A stretch of DNA of 13,239 nt. It comes from Actinomycetota bacterium. Its GTDB lineage: Bacteria; Actinomycetota; CADDZG01; WHSQ01. Shown here piece after piece: positions 1-6,584 of this stretch. Within the stretch, counting starts at the first letter, position 1; every line of letters begins with the position of its first letter. The notes beneath the pieces are model-generated. The model searched no databases, was not told where the DNA came from, and saw only the letters and a program-made list of their open reading frames with translations. The translations under genes and the position numbers were made by a program. Where the stretch lies: NCBI GenBank assembly GCA_013695055.1, contig JACDBF010000119.1, positions 1 through 13,239 of the forward strand, given 5' to 3'.

Positions 1-285
1 ACCCCGGTCAGGGCGCCTCGTGCCAATGCTTTCTGCGAGCGCTGGATCCGAACCGTGAGGACGGAATGCCTGGACTGGCTGCTCATCTTCTCCCGGCGCC
101 ATCTCGAGAACGTCCTTAAGATCTACATTCACCATTACAACCGACAGCGACCTCACCGTGCGCTGCGACTTCAAGCACCGGAGCAGGAAGAGTTCGAGAG
201 GACGACGCTTCCCGTTAACGCAAGGGTTCGTCGGCGAGATCGACTTGGCGGGCTGCTGCACGAATACTATGAGGCTGCGGCATGA
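1..285 (+). CDS. Transposase C-terminus, DDE integrase type (5' cut by window edge)
   Basis: The reading frame is open from base 1, so the true start lies outside the window. The translated end carries the C-terminal part of a retroviral-integrase-like (rve) DDE catalytic core. An 'NAFCERW' segment (bases 25-45) holds the Glu that by family analogy is the third DDE acid. It is followed by TVRTECLDWLL, then HYNRQRPHRAL, then a C-terminal RRRDRLGGLLHEY tail. These phrases are typical of IS3/IS481-like transposases, which act as DNA strand-transfer enzymes on the ends of their own element. The frame is intact up to its stop at 283-285. Only 25 bp separate the stop from the presumed element end at 310. 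A second, broken relative lies inverted at 9981-10200. Exact IS family and whether the full element is intact cannot be seen here. Confidence 0.9.
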   Translation, partial: TPVRAPRANAFCERWIRTVRTECLDWLLIFSRRHLENVLKIYIHHYNRQRPHRALRLQAPEQEEFERTTLPVNARVRRRDRLGGLLHEYYEAAA

Positions 286-300
286 CGGAACTGAGTTTGT

Positions 301-310
301 GCACCCTTCA
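301..310 (+). repeat. Terminal repeat of the left insertion sequence
   Basis: GCACCCTTCA at 301-310 reads TGAAGGGTGC on the other strand. The same 10-mer lies just beyond the 3' end of the second transposase copy (9939-9948) and at both ends of the miniature element at 12137-12408. It is therefore taken as the outer tip of the element's right-end inverted repeat. No target-site duplication could be identified because the left end is outside the window. Confidence 0.8.
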
Positions 311-336
311 GGCTCCAGCCACCATCCAGCTGATGA

Positions 337-480
337 GCTGCCGCCACCGCCTACGAGGAGGCAGGCCATTTGATCGAGACGTTCGCCGGCACGCTGACGC
401 CCGAGCGCGCATCGCGGCTTCTCGCAGCTCCTGCCGTCGAACAGCTACTTGCGCTGTCGGGTCGCAGACCTGCCGGCTGA
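337..480 (+). pseudogene. Short C-terminal coding remnant, possibly of a TPR/ATPase regulator
   Basis: Between the IS end and the first cyclase gene, one frame is open from 337 to a TGA at 478-480. It reads as convincing protein (AYEEAGHLIETFAGTLTPER, then RLLAAPAVEQLLALSGR). The amphipathic helix pattern ending in 'RLLAAPxVxxLLALxGR' resembles the extreme C-termini of large bacterial ATPase/TPR regulators. Two in-frame TGA codons (331-336) lie just upstream, then the IS end at 310, so no full gene can be read. A TTG at 370 preceded by GAGGAGG (355-361, 8-nt gap) could start a 36-residue peptide, so a genuine small ORF is the alternative. The remnant interpretation rests on sequence character only. 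The rest of this gap (481-618) shows nothing beyond the ribosome binding site of the next gene. Confidence 0.35.
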
Positions 481-618
481 TTCGAGCGTGTGAAGAGTCG
501 CGCAACTTCCCCCGGTCACTCGACGTGGTACACCCGCTCCGCGCGGCTCGACTAACCGGCTCGACCTCTCGGATAGGCTCAACGCCCGACTATGGCAGGA
601 AGGCGATAAGGGGTATCG

Positions 619-3600
619 ATGGCTCTGTGCCCCAACTGTGGCAACGACAACTCGGACAAGGCAAAGTTCTGTTCTGAGTGCGCCACTCCGCTTAGCGCAG
701 CACCCACCCCCCAGGCCGAGGAGCGCAAGGTCGTGTCTGTCCTTTTCGTCGACCTGGTGGGCTTCACTGCTCGCTCCCATGGCGCCGACCCAGAGGACGT
801 GCGGGCGGCTCTGACTCCCTACCATCGCCTGCTCAAGTCCGAGATCGAACGCTTCGGTGGCACAGTCGAGAAGTTCATCGGCGATGCCGTCATGGCCGTC
901 TTCGGAGCACCCTTCGCCCATGAGGACGACGCCGAACGAGCGGTCCGAGCGGCTTTGAGAATCACCGAGGCGATCGAGGAGCTAAACGAAGCCACTGCAG
1001 ATGTCGATCTCTCCATCCGGGCAGCGGTCAACACCGGAGAGGGATTGGTGGCCCTCGGTGCCAGACCTGGGGCCGGAGAAGCCATGGTCACCGGAGATGT
1101 CGTCAACACTGCCTCGCGACTCCAGGGAATTGCCCCGGTAGGTGGCGTCGCGGTGGGGGAAATCACCTACCGCTCGACCAGGGACTTCATCTCCTATGAG
1201 CCCTTAGACCCTGTGACCCTAAAGGGCAAGCCTGAGCCCATCCCGGTGTGGAGGGCGGTGTCTGCCCGCAGCCGCTTCGGGGTCGATGTGGACATCACCC
1301 CCAAGACCCCTTTCATTGGCCGGGCCATTGACCTAACGATACTCAAGACGACCTATCAGCGCACTCTTCGTGAATCGTCGTTGCAACTCGTGACCGTTGT
1401 GGGTGAGCCCGGCGTGGGAAAGACCAGACTGCTGGCCGAGTTCTCCTCGTTCATAGATGATCAGGACGACCTCGTCTACTGGCGGCAGGGACGATCTCTT
1501 CCTTATGGAGAAGGCATCACCTTTTGGGCCCTGGGAGAGATCGTAAAAGCCCAGGCAGGCATCTTGGAGTCAGACAGCCCCGAGACCGCAGCTGACAAGC
1601 TTGGGGTGGCGGTTGAGGCAGTGGTCGAGGATACCGCTGAACGTACCTGGTTCGGCGCCCGTCTTGCATCCCTGGTCGGTGCCAAGACCCAACAGGTCGG
1701 AGGCGGAGCTGACAAAGAGGAGTCCTACACCGCGTGGAGGCGTTTTCTAGAGGCAATCGCCTCTCGTAATCCGCTCGTCCTGGTGTTCGAGGACCTCCAT
1801 TGGGCAGATGCAGCCATGCTGGGGTTCATAGACCATCTCGTCGAGTGGTCTACCGGCGTTGCCCTTCTGGTCGTCTGTACCGCACGGCCCGAGCTCTATG
1901 AAAGCCATCCAGGCTGGGGCGGGGGCAAGCGCAACTCCACGACCATCGCGCTGTCGTGTCTGTCTGACTCAGAGACCGCCCAGCTTATCTCCGCGCTGTT
2001 GTCCCAGGCCGTGCTTCCGGCTGAGGTCCATTCAGCCCTGCTGGAGCGAGCGGGAGGAAACCCCCTTTATGCAGAAGAGTTCATCAGGATGCTGTCTGAC
2101 CGGGGCGTGCTTCACAAAAAGGGCCGCATCCTTACCATCGATCCCAAGGCCGACATCGTCATGCCGGACAACGTCCACGCCCTCATCGCGGCTCGTCTAG
2201 ACACCCTTTCTTCAGAGCGCAAGGCGCTACTTCACGACGCTTCGGTGGTGGGCAAGGTGTTTTGGTCGGGAGCGGTAACTGCACTCGGCGACCGGGATGA
2301 TCGAGCGGTCAGAGATGGTCTGCACGAGCTCGCCCGCAAAGAGCTCGTCCGTCCTGCCCGCAGCTCCTCCATGGAGGGACAGCAGGAGTATTCCTTCTGG
2401 CATGCGCTGGTCCGCGATGTTGCCTACGGCCAGATACCGAGAACCGCGCGCGCCGGCAAGCACGAGGCCGTGGCGAAGTGGTTACAAGAGAGCGCCGGAG
2501 ATCGAGTTGCCGATCACGCCGAAGTGCTCGTCCATCACTACAGTGAGGCGTTGGACCTGACCACGGCCTCCGGACGCCACCACGACGTTGAGCGATTGGA
2601 GGCCTTCTCCTGCCGGTTCCTGGTCATGGCCGGGGATCGTGCGCTAGATCTTGACATACCGCGCGCACACTCCTACTTTCAGCGCGCTCTGCGCTACATG
2701 CCTCCTGGACACGATGATCGTGGCAAGGTGCTGATCCAGGCAGGGCAAGCGGCGCGGATGCTGAATAGGTACGAGGAAGCACTGCCAGCCTTAGGCGAAG
2801 CATTGGACGAGTTTCAGCGTCACGGCAACATGATCGGTGTTGGTGAGGCGAAGCTGAAACTAGCGGCGGTCGCTTGGACTCGGGGAGCCACAAAACAGTT
2901 TGCTACACAACTGTCTGAGGCGCTCGAAGTGCTCGAACAACAGCCTCCTGGGCCCGAGCTCGCCGGTGCCTATGCCAACGCCGCCGACAAGCATGCCTTC
3001 GCGGGCCGGTTTGAAGATGCGCTGGAGTGGTCGCACAAGGCGCTGGCGTTGGCCGAGCAGCTAAAAGCTGACCGAGAGATCGCTTGGTCGCTAGCTAGCC
3101 GAGGGGGAGCCCGCTGTGAGTTGGGAGACATGGGTGGGCTAGCAGATCTGCGGGAGAGCCTAGACATGACTCTAAGACAGGGAAAAAGCTCCGACGCGAT
3201 GGCCACGTACAGCTACCTGGGGTGCCAAACGTATTTCGACGAAGGTCCTCGGCCTGCCTTGGAAGTTCATGAAGCGGGGATCAAATATGGCCTGAGCCGC
3301 GGAGCCTTTGAGGACACGACTTGGCTCAAGGCAGAGGCTACCTGGATGCGTTTCGACCTGGGAGAATGGGACCGCCTGCTCGCGGATGCCGGCGAGGTAG
3401 TTGCCCAGGCCAAGTTGAGCGGCGCAGCTCAGATGACGGCCATAGTCCTTCCGTGCAAGGCTCACGTTATCGCCCTACGAAGCAAATCAAGTGAAGCCGC
3501 CGCTTTGGAGCCACGCTACATGGTGCTCGCAAGAGACATCGGCGATCTCCAGGTACTGGTCCCGGCCCTTAGGGTTGCCGCCGTTGTCCGCGCCGGCATC

Positions 3601-4068
3601 GGTGACTCCGCTGGCGTTTGTGAACTGGGACGTGAGTTCGCGCAGTCTACTGAGGACTCGCCCGGGTGGCGGGCGCGCCATCTTCCGGACATCATTCGTG
3701 CTCTGGTGGCCAGTCGACAGCTTGAGTCAGCAATTGAGCTCTTGGTTGCAGAGCGTGATGTCTTCAGCGCGCGCGATCGGCATAGCGCGCTCACGGCCAA
3801 GGCCATCGTTACGGAGGCCAAAGGGGAGATCGAGGAAGCTTGCGAACTTTATCACCGAGCAACTCAGCGTTGGGCCGACTATGGCTACGTCTTGGAGGAG
3901 GCTCAGGCACATCTAGGCCTGGCCCGTTGCCTGATAGCTCTGGGTGACGGAAGTGCTGCAATGGACCCCCTCAACAGAGCCCGAGCCCTCTTCGAGAGCC
4001 TGGGCGCAGTACCTCTGCTAAGTGAGGTGGACGATTACTTGGGAGAGATGCAAGCTGCCGGCGGTTAG
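619..4068 (+). CDS. Zinc-ribbon / class III nucleotide cyclase / STAND-type ATPase / TPR protein
   Basis: This 1149-residue, probably cytoplasmic signalling protein is predicted to make a cyclic nucleotide (likely cAMP) under control of an ATP-hydrolysing sensor module. Domains in order are as follows. Residues 4-21 form a zinc ribbon (C4, C7, C18, C21). Residues about 36-213 form a class III cyclase domain with metal aspartates D45 (FVDLVGFT) and D89 (EKFIGDAVMAVFG), base-contact K85, and N163/R167 in VVNTASRL. Residues about 230-610 form a AAA/NB-ARC-like ATPase with Walker A GEPGVGKT (262-269), Walker B LVLVFEDLHWAD (386-397), RAGGNPLYAEEF (477-488) and FWHALVRDVAY (593-603). The remainder is helical TPR-like repeats to the C-terminus. 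The ATG is chosen for its AAGGGG ribosome binding site 5 bases upstream (608-613) and because it brings in the whole zinc ribbon. The position that is normally Asp for adenine recognition appears to be Met (M157), so nucleotide identity is uncertain. The partner and signal sensed are unknown. Confidence 0.93.
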   Translation: MALCPNCGNDNSDKAKFCSECATPLSAAPTPQAEERKVVSVLFVDLVGFTARSHGADPEDVRAALTPYHRLLKSEIERFGGTVEKFIGDAVMAVFGAPFAHEDDAERAVRAALRITEAIEELNEATADVDLSIRAAVNTGEGLVALGARPGAGEAMVTGDVVNTASRLQGIAPVGGVAVGEITYRSTRDFISYEPLDPVTLKGKPEPIPVWRAVSARSRFGVDVDITPKTPFIGRAIDLTILKTTYQRTLRESSLQLVTVVGEPGVGKTRLLAEFSSFIDDQDDLVYWRQGRSLPYGEGITFWALGEIVKAQAGILESDSPETAADKLGVAVEAVVEDTAERTWFGARLASLVGAKTQQVGGGADKEESYTAWRRFLEAIASRNPLVLVFEDLHWADAAMLGFIDHLVEWSTGVALLVVCTARPELYESHPGWGGGKRNSTTIALSCLSDSETAQLISALLSQAVLPAEVHSALLERAGGNPLYAEEFIRMLSDRGVLHKKGRILTIDPKADIVMPDNVHALIAARLDTLSSERKALLHDASVVGKVFWSGAVTALGDRDDRAVRDGLHELARKELVRPARSSSMEGQQEYSFWHALVRDVAYGQIPRTARAGKHEAVAKWLQESAGDRVADHAEVLVHHYSEALDLTTASGRHHDVERLEAFSCRFLVMAGDRALDLDIPRAHSYFQRALRYMPPGHDDRGKVLIQAGQAARMLNRYEEALPALGEALDEFQRHGNMIGVGEAKLKLAAVAWTRGATKQFATQLSEALEVLEQQPPGPELAGAYANAADKHAFAGRFEDALEWSHKALALAEQLKADREIAWSLASRGGARCELGDMGGLADLRESLDMTLRQGKSSDAMATYSYLGCQTYFDEGPRPALEVHEAGIKYGLSRGAFEDTTWLKAEATWMRFDLGEWDRLLADAGEVVAQAKLSGAAQMTAIVLPCKAHVIALRSKSSEAAALEPRYMVLARDIGDLQVLVPALRVAAVVRAGIGDSAGVCELGREFAQSTEDSPGWRARHLPDIIRALVASRQLESAIELLVAERDVFSARDRHSALTAKAIVTEAKGEIEEACELYHRATQRWADYGYVLEEAQAHLGLARCLIALGDGSAAMDPLNRARALFESLGAVPLLSEVDDYLGEMQAAGG

Positions 4069-4553
4069 ACGGGCAACGGCCTGCATTGCCTCATCGCCTT
4101 GGTGACCGCGACGCTGCTCCCAGCCCTTGCCGCAAGGCACGCACCATCTTCGGGAGCCCGGGTGCAGTCCGCGAGGCAACTAACGGTGGCCGACGTTGAC
4201 TCATGCTGCGTACCTGGTGTCTTTGTTTGTAGACGCCTCCACGTAGACGGTGCCTGGCATTCATGTCAAGGACACGAGGGCAGCATTCCCCGGCCTCCGC
4301 AGCAGCGGAGATCCGAGGTCCCTGTGGCTTGTGATGTTTCCAGGTGCTCCGCTGTGCGGCTCCCCCTCCTGCGCTTGTGCGCAGCCACCCTAGCCGCAAG
4401 CCTCGTCGCTCTGAGAGGGCCGATGACGACTTGACTAATCAGGACTCCGCAGGTGCCGAGCTTTACATGGGTGGATACCGGCGAGTGGGGGGGTTTTGCG
4501 CTAGCCTCTATCGCATGATGGCGGCGATGATCCGCTCAGGCGATGGGAGCGAA
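4069..4553. other. Intergenic region with no convincing gene
   Basis: These 485 bases lie between the cyclase stop and the preferred start of the cNMP-binding gene. Frames open here, including an upstream in-frame extension of the next gene back to 4344, give Arg/Pro/Ser-rich or otherwise unconserved-looking protein. No clear terminator hairpin with a T-run and no well-spaced -35/-10 pair stands out. TTGACT at 4432-4437 lacks a good -10 partner. Confidence 0.5.
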
Positions 4554-4991
4554 ATGCCTCGTAGGAAGCAGTCGAACGATCACATGATCGACCTCATTAA
4601 GGCTGTGCCGATCTTTTCCGCTTGTACGCCCCAGGAGCTCAAGCAGATAGCCGCCTCGGGTAAGGAGGTCGAGTTCGAGGCCGGGCGCGTGATCTGCGAC
4701 GAAGGAAAGACCGGAGTCGGCCTTCACATCGTCACGACGGGCGAGGTCAAGGTGTTGGTGGGAGGTCGCACCCGCCGCCGCCTGGGCCCTGGGGCTTTCT
4801 TCGGCGAGATTGCCCTGCTGGACGGGGGGCCGCGCACCGCCTCTATCGTCGCCGCGACGCCGGTCAACACCTTCGCCATAACGACGTGGAACTTCAGGAG
4901 CGTTTTGAAGAGCCATCCGAGCATGCCGCTCAAGATGCTCGAGGAAGTGTGTCGCCGCCTGCGAGAGAACGAACGCTCTCTGAGCAACTGA
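4554..4991 (+). CDS. Stand-alone cyclic nucleotide-binding domain protein (CRP/CAP N-domain type)
   Basis: This 145-residue protein consists of essentially one cNMP-binding domain. It begins MIDLIKAVPIFSACTPQELKQIA (about 11-33), the usual lead-in helix. A beta-roll follows with G44 and G53. The phosphate-binding cassette FFGEIALLDGGPRTAS (82-97) carries the expected Glu (E85) and Arg (R94). A C-terminal helix runs to the end. No helix-turn-helix DNA-binding domain follows, so it is not a complete CRP transcription factor. It more likely acts as a small cNMP-sensing subunit or docking protein. The start at 4554 is preferred because GGGAG (4545-4549) lies 4 bases upstream and the protein then begins just before the domain. 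The frame also has ATGs at 4515, 4518 and 4527, and is open back to 4344 with implausible residues. It lies 485 bp downstream of, and on the same strand as, a cyclase gene, so it could read that enzyme's product. This is inference. Confidence 0.88.
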   Translation: MPRRKQSNDHMIDLIKAVPIFSACTPQELKQIAASGKEVEFEAGRVICDEGKTGVGLHIVTTGEVKVLVGGRTRRRLGPGAFFGEIALLDGGPRTASIVAATPVNTFAITTWNFRSVLKSHPSMPLKMLEEVCRRLRENERSLSN

Positions 4992-5813
4992 CCTGTGCCA
5001 GCGTCCATCAGAACCTCTACGGAAGCGGCCAGTAGGACTCCCCAACCTCGGCCGCGGGAATCTGCGCGCACGGCCACGAGAGGGTGCTTGTGTGAGCACG
5101 CTTGATCGGGATCAAGTGGTCATTGATTTCGGCCGGCATGGTTCTGCTACTTCTCCTCTCGGATCAAGGTGATTGGTGCACACACAGCCAGGAAGCCATG
5201 CATGCCCGCGAGCACGAGCGCAAGCCTGTGCCGTGCACGAGAGCGAGATCGTCTGTCGCCGACGCGACCTCTGTACGCAACGCGGCAGCGGTGAGGAAGA
5301 CAGAGAGCCCCAAAGCTCACAGCGTCGGGCACAATCGCCAGCTCTTGAATCTGATCGGCTACGCCATCATGGTCAATTCCCTAGCACTTCTCGAGGCTAG
5401 TCAACGGGCCGGCCCGATGCTCGCCGCCTAATTCGGTCTCAAGACGGGTCGCACAGTCCAATTGGGCGCGTCTTCTCCTCGCACTCGACCACCTCTCCCC
5501 TTTCTTTCGAACGGAACCCGGCCGCGACTACAATTCACGGGCGGGTTGAAGCGACTCTGGAATGGTTTTCTGCCAGGTTTTCCACATGCCCCCGCTCTCG
5601 TTGGCGCGCTCGGACGCGAGGAGCTGGTCAATGGCCCGAAGACCGTCGCCGACGCGCTGATCGCCGATGCGGATCGAAGCCGGCGACCTCGATCCAAAGG
5701 TGGAGACTCGTCTCCAGGAGGTCGTGGTGATCGCCTAGCCAAAGGCCGACACCGAGACAACCGTCGGCGGCGGAGGGGCGCGGCAACCGACGACCACAAC
5801 TGCTCACTTCGCC
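4992..5813. other. Long gap between convergent genes, no convincing gene
   Basis: These 822 bases lie between the cNMP-binding gene (plus) and the methyltransferase (minus), whose 3' ends face each other. Several open frames exist on both strands, but none shows a recognisable domain, and the translations are rich in Arg, Pro and Ser. One frame (5102-5431) is listed separately as doubtful. Short protein-like phrases in different frames around 5560-5740 (for example IEAGDLDPKVETRLQEVV on plus, RVGDGLRAIDQLLASERANE on minus) could be decayed coding sequence, but no family was recognised. No clear transcription terminator was found. Confidence 0.45.
5102..5431 (+). CDS. Doubtful small ORF with hydrophobic N-terminus
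   Basis: A 109-codon frame starts at TTG with LIGIKWSLISAGMVLLLLLS, which resembles a signal peptide or a single membrane segment. It is followed by a basic, low-complexity middle and a second moderately hydrophobic stretch near the end (LLNLIGYAIMVNSLALLEAS). No family is recognised and no good ribosome binding site precedes the TTG. The reverse strand is also partly open. It may be an exported small protein, but chance is at least as likely. Confidence 0.15.
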   Translation: MIGIKWSLISAGMVLLLLLSDQGDWCTHSQEAMHAREHERKPVPCTRARSSVADATSVRNAAAVRKTESPKAHSVGHNRQLLNLIGYAIMVNSLALLEASQRAGPMLAA

Positions 5814-6569
5814 TCAGTCCTTACGCCGCCAGATCGCTTCCCACTGGGACCACCGGCCCGTGTTCGGCATGGTCCGCGACGTATCATGTCGTCGCAACGG
5901 AAGGACGGGTTCGAAAGCGCTCCCAAACACTCCGTTCAACTCAGAAGCGCTGAAGAAGTGGACGTCGAGCCCCGCTTTGGGCCCTTCCAGATACCGGACG
6001 GTGAATCCCCCATCTCGATGTCGCTCGGTGACGTCGTGGCAAGGAGCGACATCGGTTCCCACGGCGTTCACGCGAACGCAGAACAGGCCGCCCGGCGAGA
6101 CACGTTCCTGCGCCGAGCAGAAGTGGGAATGCGCCGTAGCCCGATCTCCATGTTGGAACACCTGGATGCCGATCACGAGGGGAAACCGGAGTCGATCCGG
6201 AAGCGCCGACAAGTCTCCATGGACCAGGTGCCCACGTCGTTCGGGGGCGCGGCGACCGAGTTGCTCCAACGCAGTCGCCGACACATCCAGGCCGAGTAAA
6301 TCCAGCCCAGCGGCCACCAACGGGAGATAGTTCCGACCGTTCCCGCAACCGATGTAAAGGCCTGTGGCCGCGATGAGACCGGCATCCTGGGCGGCGGCCA
6401 CAAGGTCGTGGACGAATTCGACCGGCGCCTCGTCCCGGTAGCGGTCGGCTTCGTATTCTGCATCCCCAAGCAGCCACCGTGCGCGCGTCCATCCTCCCTT
6501 TATCCCACTTCCGACCGCGCCTCGTACTTCGGGGGAGGGTGACCGATCTGTATGAGTCCGACGATCCAT
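5814..6569 (-). CDS. Class I SAM-dependent methyltransferase
   Basis: This 251-residue protein has a Rossmann-type methyltransferase fold. The SAM-binding motif I is GLYIGCGNGRNYLPLV (70-85). The acidic residue ending strand 2 is D95 in LLGLDVSATALEQL. The following acidic loop is VHGDLSALP (117-124). A motif IV-like strand is LVIGIQVFQHGDR (131-143). The C-terminus GRWSQWEAIWRRK is shared, to my knowledge, by an actinobacterial family of small methyltransferases. The substrate cannot be read from the sequence. Its ATG is 15 bp after the stop of the upstream minus-strand cyclase gene (6585), so the two are probably co-transcribed. No good Shine-Dalgarno is visible before 6569, which fits translational coupling. 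About 30 poorly conserved residues precede the WLLGDAEYEADRYRDEAP segment, so the true start could be somewhat downstream, but no better in-frame start was found. Confidence 0.85.
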   Translation of the reverse strand: MDRRTHTDRSPSPEVRGAVGSGIKGGWTRARWLLGDAEYEADRYRDEAPVEFVHDLVAAAQDAGLIAATGLYIGCGNGRNYLPLVAAGLDLLGLDVSATALEQLGRRAPERRGHLVHGDLSALPDRLRFPLVIGIQVFQHGDRATAHSHFCSAQERVSPGGLFCVRVNAVGTDVAPCHDVTERHRDGGFTVRYLEGPKAGLDVHFFSASELNGVFGSAFEPVLPLRRHDTSRTMPNTGRWSQWEAIWRRKD

Positions 6570-6584
6570 CCACGAGGGTGGTCG

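Noticed and set aside
445..1166. Minus-strand frames (445-921, 819-1166) opposite the start of the first cyclase gene
   Set aside because: They overlap the zinc ribbon and cyclase coding sequence, and their composition is that of shadow frames.
4344..4553. N-terminal extension of the cNMP-binding protein to 4344
   Set aside because: The added residues are low-complexity and unlike the family. GGGAG just before 4554 gives a better start directly ahead of the domain.
5462..5953. 163-codon plus-strand frame overlapping the end of the methyltransferase
   Set aside because: It is Arg/Pro-rich with no family resemblance, and it runs through the antisense of the conserved methyltransferase C-terminus.
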